Of a stretch of 64,000 nucleotides of DNA, positions 36,553 through 45,346 are shown in pieces (position 1 is the stretch's first letter; each line of letters begins with the position of its first letter). Made by a program: the position numbers and the translations under genes. Origin of the DNA: Cellulomonas sp. S1-8 (GTDB lineage: Bacteria; Actinomycetota; Actinomycetes; Actinomycetales; Cellulomonadaceae); NCBI RefSeq assembly GCF_026184235.1, contig NZ_CP110806.1:4030001-4094000 (forward strand), read 5' to 3'. Below the pieces are notes generated by a model. The model was not told the DNA's origin and did no database searches. It saw nothing but the letters and a program-made list of their open reading frames with translations.

Positions 36553-39228
36553 ATGACGGCCAGGGGGTCGCCGCCCGGGGACGACCGGCGCGGTGGCGGG
36601 GTGGTCGGCACGCCGGCGTGGGCGTTGCCGCAGGGGCCCGTGAACGCGGTCGTCCGCTCGCGCCTGCTCGACCGCCTCGACCGGCTCGAGCGGGTGGCGA
36701 TCATCCGCGCTGCGACCGGCTACGGCCGCACCGTGCTGGCAGCGCAGTGGGCGTCCGCGCAGCGCGCCGCCGGCCGCCCCGTGGCGTGGACAGCCCGCCC
36801 GTGGCACCAGGACGATCCGTGGTCGGTGGTGCGCGACGCGCTGACCGTCGCGCTGCGGGCGCGGGGCGTCGACGTCCCCGACGCGGCGTCGCCGGGTGCG
36901 CTCGCGGCGGCGGTCGACGCGGCCGCCACGCTGGTGGTGCTCGTCGTCGACGACGCCGACGAGCTGGACGATCCCGCCGCCGTGACGGCGGTCGCCGAGC
37001 TGCTCGCGACGGCACCGGCGCTGCGCCTCGTCCTCGTCACCGGCCCGCGGTACCCGCTGCTCCCCGCCGGTGCGCAGCACCCGGTCCTGGCGGCCGTGGG
37101 CAGTCCGCTGCCCGTCGTCACCGTCACGGCGCGCGACCTGGCCTTCACGGCCGAGGAGCTGCGCGCGGCGGCCGCCTCGTGGGGCCATCCGGTGGACGAC
37201 GCCCGCCTGGCGGGCCTGGTGGCCCTCGTCGGCGGTTGGCCGCGCCTGGCACGCGAGGTCCTCGACGACACCCGTCCGGACGACGACCAGCTCGCGACCG
37301 CAGGCGCGTACGCGTTCGCGCGGGACGTCGTCCTGCCGTCGCTCGGGGACGCGCCGCTGCTCGAGACGGCGATGCTCGTGGCCGCGGACGCCGACCCGAC
37401 ACCCGAGACCGTGCGCCTCACGCTCGACTCCGCGGGGCGTCGGTCGACCGACGACGCCGTCGCCGTCCTGCTGGAGCTCGAGAACGTCGGCTGCCTGCTG
37501 CGCGACCGCACCGCGGGCAGCCCCAGCCGGTGGCACTACCCGGTGCTGCTGCGCGAGGCCCTGCGGCAGGAGCTGGACCGGCGCGACCCCGCGCTCGTCG
37601 CCCGGGTGCACAGCGCGCTGGCCCGTACCGCGCTGACCGCGGACCCTCCCGACCCGCGCCGCGCGGTCGAGCACGCCGCCGGCGCCCGCGACTGGACCCT
37701 GCTCGAGACCTGCTGGCTCGACTACGGCCCGTACCTGGTCGCGGCGGGCGGCCCCACGGTCGACGCCGCGTACGCCGCGATCCCCGACGAGGTCGCCGAG
37801 ACGTCGACCGTGCTGACCATGGCGCGGGCGATGGCGCGCCGCGGGCGGGACGGGCGCGACGACGTGCGCGCGGTGGTCCTGCGGCTCATGAAGGAGCTCG
37901 GGGTCCTCGCGCTCGACGGCGCCTGGCGCAGCCGCACGCCTGCGGGCCGCTGGATCGGTGCGGCGTCCGCGCTCGTCACGGCGCGCAGCCGCGGTGACAT
38001 GGCACGCGCCATGGCCGTGCTGCGCGACACCGAGGTCGCCGCGGCGCGGGCGGGACGGGCAGGCGACACGGCGAGCCGGCCGTACTGGTGGTTCCTCGTG
38101 CAGGCCGCCCGCACGGCCCTGGTCGACGGTGACCCGGGCGGGTCGCTCGAGCTGGGGACGCGCGCGTACGAGCTGGCGAACCCGGCCCTCGCGCCGGACG
38201 TGCGCTCGGCGGCGGCCGCGCACGTCGCGCTGGCGCACGCCCTCGACGGCGCGCTCCTCGACGCGGACCGGTGGCTCGTGCGCTACGTCGAGGCGCTGGA
38301 TCCCGACTGGGAGGAGGTCATGCGCGACGACGCCGCCGCCGTGGCCGAGGCGCTGCTCGCCGTCGACCAGCTCGACCTGGCGGCTGTGGACGCGGCCCTG
38401 TCCCGGCTCGACATCGAGGTGCACGCACCCGACCCGACGTGGCCGCTGGTGCTGCGCGCGCGCGCCCGCCGGGCCGTGCTGTTCGGTGACGCGGAGACCG
38501 CGCTCGCGCAGCTCGAGCACGTCGAGCGCACGCAGCCCGTCTGGGTGGAGCAGCCCGCGTGGGTGCGGGGGACGGTGCTGCGCATCCGGACCGAGCTGCT
38601 CCTCGCGCTCGGCGAGCTGCACCGGGCGTCGGACCTGCTGGACCAGGTCGACCCGTCGGCCGCGTGGGCCGACGTCCCGCGGACGCGGTGGCACCTGCTG
38701 ACCGGGGACCCGCACGCGGCCGTGCGCCTGGCCGCGCGCGGCACACGCCGGCGCGGCAACAGCCTGGCCGACCGCAGGGACCTGCTGGTGCTCGAGGCCT
38801 GGGCTGCGCACGAGAGCGGGCAGCCGGATCGCGCCGTCACGGCCTTCCGCAGCGCGCGACGGCTCGCCGGCCCGCAGGGTGCGCTGAGCAGCTTCGCGCA
38901 GCTGCCGGGCGCGGTCCGCGAGTCGCTCGTCGACGCGACGGACCTGCCGTTCGACGACATCGCGCTGGCGCGGCTGGCCGCGACGGGTCGGGTTGGGGAC
39001 GACCCGGTGCGCCTGGTCCCGCTGACCCCGCGCGAGCGCACCGTCCTGACGCTGCTGAACGACCACGGCACGACCCGCGACGTCGCGGACGCGCTGGGCG
39101 TGTCCGTCAACACCGTGCGCAAGCAGGTGCTGGCCACGTACGCGAAGCTCGGCGTCCACGACCGCGAGGCCGCGCTGCGTCGCGGGCACGACCTGGGGAT
39201 CCTCGGCACGCACGACCCGCCGCGCTGA
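36553..39228 (+). CDS. large LuxR-family (MalT/LAL-like) regulator with degenerate Walker A
   Basis: An 891-residue regulator. The NTPase-like N-terminus has AATGYGRTVLAAQWA near residues 53-67, where the MalT-type motif would read GYGKT; the essential Lys is Arg. A Walker B-like VVLVVDDADELDDP follows (about 132-145). The middle is helical, TPR-like. The C-terminal LuxR helix-turn-helix begins LTPRERTVLTLL (about 826) and includes GVSVNTVRKQVLATYAKLG. ATP binding may be lost or weak. Its targets are unknown. It is divergent from the VIT1 gene across 190 bases, where the promoters lie. Confidence 0.88.
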   Translation: MTARGSPPGDDRRGGGVVGTPAWALPQGPVNAVVRSRLLDRLDRLERVAIIRAATGYGRTVLAAQWASAQRAAGRPVAWTARPWHQDDPWSVVRDALTVALRARGVDVPDAASPGALAAAVDAAATLVVLVVDDADELDDPAAVTAVAELLATAPALRLVLVTGPRYPLLPAGAQHPVLAAVGSPLPVVTVTARDLAFTAEELRAAAASWGHPVDDARLAGLVALVGGWPRLAREVLDDTRPDDDQLATAGAYAFARDVVLPSLGDAPLLETAMLVAADADPTPETVRLTLDSAGRRSTDDAVAVLLELENVGCLLRDRTAGSPSRWHYPVLLREALRQELDRRDPALVARVHSALARTALTADPPDPRRAVEHAAGARDWTLLETCWLDYGPYLVAAGGPTVDAAYAAIPDEVAETSTVLTMARAMARRGRDGRDDVRAVVLRLMKELGVLALDGAWRSRTPAGRWIGAASALVTARSRGDMARAMAVLRDTEVAAARAGRAGDTASRPYWWFLVQAARTALVDGDPGGSLELGTRAYELANPALAPDVRSAAAAHVALAHALDGALLDADRWLVRYVEALDPDWEEVMRDDAAAVAEALLAVDQLDLAAVDAALSRLDIEVHAPDPTWPLVLRARARRAVLFGDAETALAQLEHVERTQPVWVEQPAWVRGTVLRIRTELLLALGELHRASDLLDQVDPSAAWADVPRTRWHLLTGDPHAAVRLAARGTRRRGNSLADRRDLLVLEAWAAHESGQPDRAVTAFRSARRLAGPQGALSSFAQLPGAVRESLVDATDLPFDDIALARLAATGRVGDDPVRLVPLTPRERTVLTLLNDHGTTRDVADALGVSVNTVRKQVLATYAKLGVHDREAALRRGHDLGILGTHDPPR

Positions 39229-39277
39229 GCCGCCGACCCGGCGGGCTAGGGTCGACCGCGAGGACGAGGAGGTCCGC

Positions 39278-40399
39278 GTGACGCAGCAGCAACCGATCCG
39301 TTTCGGGGTCGTGGGGTCGGGGTGGCGGGCCGAGTTCTTCGTGCGGGTGGCACGCCTGATGCCGGAGCAGTTCCGGTGCGTGGGCGTCGTGACGCGCACC
39401 GCGGAGCGTGGGGCCCAGGTCGAGGCGGCGTGGGGCGTGCCGACGGTGCGGACCGTCGAGGAGCTCGTCACGGGCGCCCTGCCGGGTGCGGGCGCCGCGC
39501 CGGACCGCCCCGAGGTCGTCGTCACGGCGACGCCGTGGCCCGTGACGCCCGACGTGGTCCGGGAGGTCGTCGACGCGGCCGTCCCCGTGCTCGCCGAGAC
39601 CCCGCCCGCCCCCGACGTCGCCGGGCTGCGCGCCCTGTGGGCCGATGTGGGTGCGACGGGGCTCGTGCAGGTGGCGGAGCACTCGCCGTCGATGCCGGCG
39701 CACCGCGCGCGGCGGGCCGTGGTCGAGGCCGGGACGATCGGCGAGCCGACGAGCGTGCAGATCTCGTCGACGCACCTCTACCACGCGGTCGGGCTGGGGC
39801 GGTACCTGCTCGGCGCGGGGCGCGGCCCGGTGACCGTGCGCGCGCAGGCGTTCACCGCACCGTTGCTCGACCCCGTCGGGCGCGACGGGTGGACGGGCGC
39901 GACGGCGGCCGCGCCGGTGCGCGCGATCCTCGCGACGCTCGACCTGGGCGACGGGCGCACGATCCTCTACGACTTCACCGACAACCAGTGGTACAACCCG
40001 CTGCGCACCAACCGGGTCCTGGTGCGCGGGTCCCACGGCGAGATCGTCGACGACGCCGTGACGCGCTGGGTCGACGAGCGGACCGTGCTGACGTCGCGGA
40101 TCGTCCGCGGGCAGTCGGGGATCGAGCAGAACCTCGACGGGTTCGACCTCGAGCACCTGTCCCTCGACGGGCGGGTGCTGTACCGCAACCCGTTCGCCGG
40201 TGCGCGCCTGGCGGACGACGACCTCGCCGTCGCGCACCTGCTCGCCGACACCGGCGCGTGGCTCCGCGGCGACGCCCCGCCGCCGTACCCCCTGGCCGAC
40301 GGTTGCCAGGACCACCTGCTGGGGCTCGCGATCGAGGAGTCCGCCCGCACGGGCGACCCGGTGACGACGGCGGCGGAGGCCTGGTCGGACGCGGTCTGA
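39278..40399 (+). CDS. Gfo/Idh/MocA-like oxidoreductase lacking the EKP lysine
   Basis: A 373-residue protein with a Rossmann N-terminus FGVVGSGWRAEFFVRVA. Where the family has EKP (here at about 107-109) it reads AETPPAPD, so the Lys that normally contacts NAD(P) and substrate is Thr. Otherwise it has the two-domain layout of the family (EHSPSMPAHRARRAVVEAGTIGEPT). GAGGAGG precedes the GTG start. A strong hairpin lies between it and the convergent NmrA-like gene. It may be a diverged dehydrogenase or a non-catalytic member. Confidence 0.85.
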   Translation: MTQQQPIRFGVVGSGWRAEFFVRVARLMPEQFRCVGVVTRTAERGAQVEAAWGVPTVRTVEELVTGALPGAGAAPDRPEVVVTATPWPVTPDVVREVVDAAVPVLAETPPAPDVAGLRALWADVGATGLVQVAEHSPSMPAHRARRAVVEAGTIGEPTSVQISSTHLYHAVGLGRYLLGAGRGPVTVRAQAFTAPLLDPVGRDGWTGATAAAPVRAILATLDLGDGRTILYDFTDNQWYNPLRTNRVLVRGSHGEIVDDAVTRWVDERTVLTSRIVRGQSGIEQNLDGFDLEHLSLDGRVLYRNPFAGARLADDDLAVAHLLADTGAWLRGDAPPPYPLADGCQDHLLGLAIEESARTGDPVTTAAEAWSDAV

Positions 40400-40465
40400 C
40401 GCGGCGGGCCGCCGCCACCGGACGTCCGCGGCCGGACCAGCCCACCCCTCGAGACGCGGTTCCAT

Positions 40466-40520
40466 CGAGACCGGGCTGAGTCGTCGTCCGGGACTCTGAG
40501 CACGACTCAGCCCGGTCTCG
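40466..40520. terminator. bidirectional terminator-like hairpin
   Basis: Arms CGAGACCGGGCTGAGTCGT (40466-40484) and its exact complement (40502-40520) form a 19-base-pair stem with a 17-base loop. It sits between two convergent genes. An 18-base part of the right arm recurs at 30256-30273. Confidence 0.8.
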
Positions 40521-40563
40521 GTGCCGGCGCGTCCCGAGGAGCGGACGCCGACCGGCCGAGGCG

Positions 40564-41421
40564 TCAGGCCGAGGCCGACCAGGCGGCGGTCAGGCCGTCG
40601 ACGAGGGGGGTCGTCGGGCGGCCGAGCAGCGTGCGCAGCGTGTCCGTCGCGTCGGCGAGCGCGCCCGTCGCGATGTTCCGGTCGAGCGCGACGACGAATC
40701 CGGCGGTGCCCTCGTCGAGCCCGGCCGCGAGCAGACCCGCGCGCTGCTCGTCGGGCGTGACGTCGCGGTAGACCACCGGCCGGCCCACGAGGTGGGACGC
40801 GACCAGCGCGAGCTCGTGGTGCGTCCACGCGTGGTCGCCGGTGAGCTCGTACGTGCGGCCGTCGTGCCCGCCACCCGTCAGCACCGCGACGGCACCCGCG
40901 GCGAGGTCCGCGCGCGTCGCCGACGCCACGCGCCCCAGCCCGACCGACCCGACGATCTCGCCCGTCGCGGCCGCCTGCTGCAGCGTCCGCACGTAGTTCT
41001 CGGTGTACCAGTTGTTGCGCAGCACGGTCGTGACCAGGCCCGATGCCGCGAGCAGGTCCTCCGTGGCCTTGTGCTCCGGGGCCAGGACCAGGTCCGTGGC
41101 GTCCGCGTGCGGCGCCGACGTGTAGACGACGCGTCGTACCCCTGCGGCCTTCGCGGCGTCGATCGCGGCACCGTGCTGCTCGACGCGCCGGCCGACCTCC
41201 GAGCCGGAGACGAGCATGAGCGTGTCCGCGCCCGCGAGCGCGTCCGCCAGCGTGCCGGGGCGGTCGTAGTCGATCTCGACGACGCGCGCACCGCGCCCGG
41301 CGAGGTCGGCGACCCGCTCCGTGCGGCGTCCGCCCGCGACCACGTCGACACCGGCGTCGAGCAGCCCCTCCGCGATGAGACGACCCAGGTGACCGGTGGC
41401 TCCGGTGACGACGACGGACAT
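40564..41421 (-). CDS. NmrA-like/SDR-family NAD(P)H oxidoreductase
   Basis: A 285-residue atypical SDR. It starts MSVVVTGATGHLGRLIAEGL, with the GxxGxxG pattern of the NmrA/QorB group. The rest fits quinone oxidoreductase 2 (YtfG-like) proteins: YTSAPHADATDLVLAPEHKATEDLLAASGL and NNWYTENY. These reduce quinones with NADPH or sense the NADP ratio. AGGAGGA precedes the ATG. No regulator is adjacent. Confidence 0.88.
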   Translation of the reverse strand: MSVVVTGATGHLGRLIAEGLLDAGVDVVAGGRRTERVADLAGRGARVVEIDYDRPGTLADALAGADTLMLVSGSEVGRRVEQHGAAIDAAKAAGVRRVVYTSAPHADATDLVLAPEHKATEDLLAASGLVTTVLRNNWYTENYVRTLQQAAATGEIVGSVGLGRVASATRADLAAGAVAVLTGGGHDGRTYELTGDHAWTHHELALVASHLVGRPVVYRDVTPDEQRAGLLAAGLDEGTAGFVVALDRNIATGALADATDTLRTLLGRPTTPLVDGLTAAWSASA

Positions 41422-41554
41422 GCGTTCCTCCTGCGACGTAGGCGACGCCGACGGCACCGCTCCCGTGACGGAACCACCCGCCGCCCCGATCCCTTCCCAC
41501 CAGGCGGGACACGCGCCGGACGAGGTCGACGGGGGTGGCGGGGGGTGGGGTGGG

Positions 41555-42178
41555 TCAGGGGCGGTGGTCGGACCTGAGGAGGGCCGGAGCCGGGGCGTCG
41601 TCGTGGTCGGGGACGGGGTCCGGGCCGTCGACGAACAGCTGCCACACCGGACCCGTGACCAGCCAGATCACCAGGACCACCGACGCGCGGCCGATCCACC
41701 CGAGCAGCACCGCGCGCTGCTCCGGCTCGGACGCGATGAGCATGAGGACCCCGAGGATCGCGACGGCCACCGCCCACGCGAGCAGCACGCGCAGCCACAG
41801 CTGCCACTCGTGCACCAGGCGGGCCCGCCCGTGCTTCGGTGCCCGCTCCGGCTGCGGGCCGTCGAACCAGCGCCACGCGACCCACGCGTCGACGTGGTGC
41901 ACCGTCCACCTCCCGAACGCGACGGTGTAGCCGAGGTAGACGGCCGCCAGCCCGTGCGTCCACTGCGGCTCGGACCCGCGCAGCAGGTCGCCGACGGTGG
42001 CCACGAGCAGGACGACCTCGATGGCCGGCTCGCACAGCAGCAGCACGGTCGACAGGCGCCGGCGCCGCAGCACGTACCGGGCGACGATCGCGGCGGCGAG
42101 GAACACCCAGAACGCGATCTCGCACGCGAGCACGAGCGCGCCGACGGGGTTGTCGAGGATCCACGAGAGCGGTGACAT
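41555..42178 (-). CDS. multi-pass membrane protein, function unknown
   Basis: A 207-residue membrane protein with about five hydrophobic segments (near 10-32, 47-65, 78-92, 125-148 and 158-178). The loop WTVHHVDAWVAWRWFDGPQPERAPKHGRARLVHEWQLWLRVL lies in the middle. I do not recognise a named family. The C-terminal tail is hydrophilic (DPVPDHDDAPAPA). It is divergent from the histidine kinase gene, and the start is placed at the ATG at 42178. Confidence 0.7.
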   Translation of the reverse strand: MSPLSWILDNPVGALVLACEIAFWVFLAAAIVARYVLRRRRLSTVLLLCEPAIEVVLLVATVGDLLRGSEPQWTHGLAAVYLGYTVAFGRWTVHHVDAWVAWRWFDGPQPERAPKHGRARLVHEWQLWLRVLLAWAVAVAILGVLMLIASEPEQRAVLLGWIGRASVVLVIWLVTGPVWQLFVDGPDPVPDHDDAPAPALLRSDHRP

Positions 42179-42295
42179 GCCCCGAGCGTGGCGTCGCCCC
42201 CTGCGTCGCCGCGTCCGGCGGACGGACCGACCCGTCCGGCAGGCCTCCTCCGTCCGGACGAGAGCCGTGGGCGCGGCGCGTGCTGGGATGGGCAC

Positions 42296-43537
42296 ATGCT
42301 CACCGCCCTGCGCAGCCGCTTCGACGTGCAGGGCTGGCTGGCGCGCGAGTCCCCGCAGTCCGCGCGGTGGGACTCGGTCGGCCTGCTGCTGGTCGGGCTG
42401 TTCCTGCTGGTGGTCGACGTGCAGATGGTCGGGGCGGACACCTCGCTCGTGGAGCTGCCCGGCGGGGTCCGGCCGTGGCAGGCGTTGCTGCTGCTGCTCG
42501 GCACGTCCGTCCTGCTGGCCAAGCGCCGTCGCCCCGTCGCGGTGCTCGGGGCGGTCGCGGTCCTCACCGTCGCGGACGCGGCCCTGGGCGGCAGCCTCGG
42601 CATGTACCTCGTGCTGTTCGACGCCCTGTTCACGGTGGCGGTCCGGGCGACGCCGCGCGCGCGGTCCGCGGTGCTGCGGGTGCTGCTGGGGCTCGTCGGC
42701 GCCGTGCTGGTCGCGACGACCGCCGTGGGCATGCGCGCGCAGGACGTCGTGCAGCTCACGCTCGTCGCCGTCGCGCTGCTGCTGCCGCCGTGGTGGTGGG
42801 GTGCGGACGTGCGCCGCTCGAGCGAGCTGGCCGCCGAGCAGTCCCGCCGGGCGGACGCGGAGGGCGCGCGGGCCGACCTGGCGCGGGCGCACGCGGACGA
42901 CGTCGCGCGCATCGCGGCCCTCGACCGGGAGCGGGCCGTGCAGGACGAGCGGGCGCGCGTGGCCCGGGACCTGCACGACGTCGTCGCGGGGCACCTGTCG
43001 GCCGTCGCGATCCACGCCGAGGCGGCGCTCGCTGGCCCGCCCGCGGAGGCCCGGGACCGCGCGGCGCTGGCCGCGGCACGCGCCGGGTCGCTCGACGCGC
43101 TGGCCGAGATGCGCTCGATGATCCTGGTGCTGCGTCAGGGTGCGGACGCCGACGCCGCGACGGCCCCGGCGGGTCTGGCGCGCGTCGCGGACCTCGACGT
43201 GGACGTCGTCGGGGACGTGCCCGCCGGGCTGCCCACCGCGGTGGACCAGGCGGCGTTCCGGATCCTGCAGGAGGCGGCGACCAACGCGCACAAGCACGGC
43301 GCCGGGCGGGCGACCGCGCGGTGCACGGCCGACGACGAGGCGCTGGAGCTCGTCGTCGAGAACGCGGTGGCGTCCGACGCCGCGACGGTGGACCCGGCCC
43401 TGACGTCGTCGACGGGCCTGCAGACGATGCGCGAGCGGGCGACCGCGCTGGGCGGGTCGTTCACCGCCGGACCCGACGGCGCGACGTGGCGCGTCCACGC
43501 CCGCCTTCCCCTGCAGCGCGAGAGTGTGGAGCCCTGA
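42296..43537 (+). CDS. sensor histidine kinase (HPK7/NarL-partner type)
   Basis: A 413-residue membrane kinase. Four or five hydrophobic helices fill residues 25-165. A coiled region follows (about 175-215), then the HisKA_3 dimerisation domain with phospho-His227 in ERARVARDLHDVVAGHLSAVAIH. The ATPase domain lies near 330-405, with QEAATNAHKHG as its N-box and TGLQTMRERATALGGSF as its G-box. It pairs with the response regulator that starts one base inside its stop codon (TGATGA). The signal is not known. Confidence 0.93.
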   Translation: MLTALRSRFDVQGWLARESPQSARWDSVGLLLVGLFLLVVDVQMVGADTSLVELPGGVRPWQALLLLLGTSVLLAKRRRPVAVLGAVAVLTVADAALGGSLGMYLVLFDALFTVAVRATPRARSAVLRVLLGLVGAVLVATTAVGMRAQDVVQLTLVAVALLLPPWWWGADVRRSSELAAEQSRRADAEGARADLARAHADDVARIAALDRERAVQDERARVARDLHDVVAGHLSAVAIHAEAALAGPPAEARDRAALAAARAGSLDALAEMRSMILVLRQGADADAATAPAGLARVADLDVDVVGDVPAGLPTAVDQAAFRILQEAATNAHKHGAGRATARCTADDEALELVVENAVASDAATVDPALTSSTGLQTMRERATALGGSFTAGPDGATWRVHARLPLQRESVEP

Positions 43538-44238
43538 TGACGCCCAGCGGCAACAACCCTTCACACTCTGTCGGCTCCGCGCGCGTGCGCGTGGTGGTGG
43601 CCGACGATCACGCTGCCATTCGGGCTGGGTTGCGGCTCATGCTCGAGCAGTCCGGGCGGGTCGAGGTGGTCGGGGAGGCCGCGGACGGCGACGTGGCCGT
43701 GCGGCAGGCGCGCGCCCTGCGGCCCGACGTCGTCCTCATGGACGTGCGGATGCCCGGCACGGACGGCATCACGGCGACCGCGACTGTCGTCGGCGAGCGG
43801 CTCGCCGAGGTCGTCGCGCTCACCACCTTCGACCTCGACGAGTACGTGCTCGGCATGGTGCGGGCGGGCGCCGCCGGGTTCCTCCTCAAGACGGTGGGGG
43901 CGCACGAGCTCGTCGACGCGGTCTGCCGGGTGGCGGCCGGCGAGGGCGTGCTGGCACCCGAGGTCACGCGTCGACTGCTCGACGCCGTCGCCGCCCACGT
44001 CCCCGACCCGGCCGCACCGACCCCGCCGCCCGTCGTCGACGAGCGCCTCGCCACGCTCACTGCCCGCGAGCGTGACGTCCTCGACGCCCTCGGCGACGGG
44101 CTGTCCAACGCGGACATCGCCGCGCGGCTCGTGGTGTCGGAGACGACCGTGAAGTCCCACGTCAGCCACCTGCTGGCCAAGCTGGGCGTGCGGACGCGGC
44201 TGCAGGCGGGGGTGCTGGCGAGGGACGCGCGGCCCTGA
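43537..44238 (+). CDS. NarL/FixJ-family response regulator
   Basis: A 233-residue DNA-binding regulator. The receiver domain (about 17-135) has the acidic pair Asp23-Asp24, phospho-acceptor Asp69 in VVLMDVRMPG, and the Lys in FLLKTVG. A LuxR helix-turn-helix follows (about 170-228: LTARERDVLDALGDGLSNADIAARLVVSETTVKSHVSHL). The start overlaps the kinase stop, so the two are made together. The first 15 residues are not conserved in the family, so a later start is possible. Confidence 0.93.
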   Translation: MTPSGNNPSHSVGSARVRVVVADDHAAIRAGLRLMLEQSGRVEVVGEAADGDVAVRQARALRPDVVLMDVRMPGTDGITATATVVGERLAEVVALTTFDLDEYVLGMVRAGAAGFLLKTVGAHELVDAVCRVAAGEGVLAPEVTRRLLDAVAAHVPDPAAPTPPPVVDERLATLTARERDVLDALGDGLSNADIAARLVVSETTVKSHVSHLLAKLGVRTRLQAGVLARDARP

Positions 44239-44314
44239 CGCGACGCACGCCGGGCCGGCACCGGCGACCCGCTCGACGCGCGCCGCGCCCCTCCAACCGG
44301 TAGGAAAGGGCGAC

Positions 44315-45346
44315 ATGGTGCGCGTCGGATTCCACAACTCACACGAGCAGGTCCATCCCTCCGCGTTGCTCGCGGCGACCCAGCTGGCCGAGCAGCGCGG
44401 CTTCGACGCCGCGATGTGCTCGGACCACTGGGCCCCCTGGCAGTCGACGCAGGGGCACTCCGGGTTCGCGTGGACGTGGCTGGGGTCCGCCCTGGCGACC
44501 ACGCAGCTGCCGTTCGGCGTGGTCAACGCGCCGGGCCAGCGCTACCACCCGGCGATCATCGCGCAGGCCGCGGCGACTCTCGCGGCGATGTACCCGGGGC
44601 GGTTCTGGGTGGCGCTCGGCTCGGGCGAGAACATGAACGAGCACATCACCGGTGACGGCTGGCTGCCCAAGCCCGTGCGCGACGCCCGCCTGGTCGAGTG
44701 CGTCGAGGTCATCCGCGCGCTGCTCGACGGCGAGGAGGTCACGCACGACGGCCTGGTGAAGGTCGACCGGGCCAAGCTCTGGACGCTCCCGGACGTGAAG
44801 CCGCTGCTCATCGGCCCGGCCGTCACCGAGGCGACCGCCGCCAACCACGCGCGCTGGGCCGACGGGCTCGTCACCGTCAACCAGCCGGACGAGAAGCTGA
44901 AGCGCGTCATCGGCGCGTACCGCGACGCGGGCGGCCGGGGCGACATCTCCCTGCAGGTCCACGTGTCGTACGCACCCACCGACGCCGACGCGCTGCGCCT
45001 GGCGCGCGAGCAGTGGGCAGGCAACGCGATCGGCCCGCCCGTCGCGTGGGACCTGGACACCCCCGAGGCGTTCGACCAGATCGCCGACAAGGTCAGCGAC
45101 GACCTGCTGCGGTCGTCCGTGCTCGTCGAGCACGACCCGCACCGCCTGGCCGACCGGCTCGTCGCACTGGCCGAGCTCGGCTTCGACGCCGTCTACCTGC
45201 ACCAGATCGCGACCGACGTGGTCCCGTCCGACGACAAGCACCCCGACGCGGAGGCCACGGCGACGCAGCCCGCGTCGTCGCTCGAGGCGTTCGTCGACAT
45301 GGCCGCCGAGCACCTGATCCCCGCCCTGAAGGCGGTGCACGCGTGA
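44315..45346 (+). CDS. LLM-class flavin oxidoreductase (TIGR03885-like, non-F420 type)
   Basis: A 343-residue luciferase-like enzyme. It opens with VGFHNSHEQVHPSALL and carries AAMCSDHWAPWQSTQGHSGFAWTWLGSALA, GVVNAPGQRYHPAIIAQA and ALGSGENMNEHITG. These are recognised from memory as TIGR03885-type FMN-dependent members. It overlaps the GH13 gene by four bases, so the pair is coupled. A carbohydrate-linked oxidation is possible but not shown. AGGAAAGGG precedes the ATG. Confidence 0.85.
   Translation: MVRVGFHNSHEQVHPSALLAATQLAEQRGFDAAMCSDHWAPWQSTQGHSGFAWTWLGSALATTQLPFGVVNAPGQRYHPAIIAQAAATLAAMYPGRFWVALGSGENMNEHITGDGWLPKPVRDARLVECVEVIRALLDGEEVTHDGLVKVDRAKLWTLPDVKPLLIGPAVTEATAANHARWADGLVTVNQPDEKLKRVIGAYRDAGGRGDISLQVHVSYAPTDADALRLAREQWAGNAIGPPVAWDLDTPEAFDQIADKVSDDLLRSSVLVEHDPHRLADRLVALAELGFDAVYLHQIATDVVPSDDKHPDAEATATQPASSLEAFVDMAAEHLIPALKAVHA

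Noticed and set aside
36403..39525. 1040-codon open frame opposite the large LuxR regulator
   Set aside because: The plus-strand frame has a clear LuxR domain and family order. The minus-strand product is Arg/His-rich shadow sequence.
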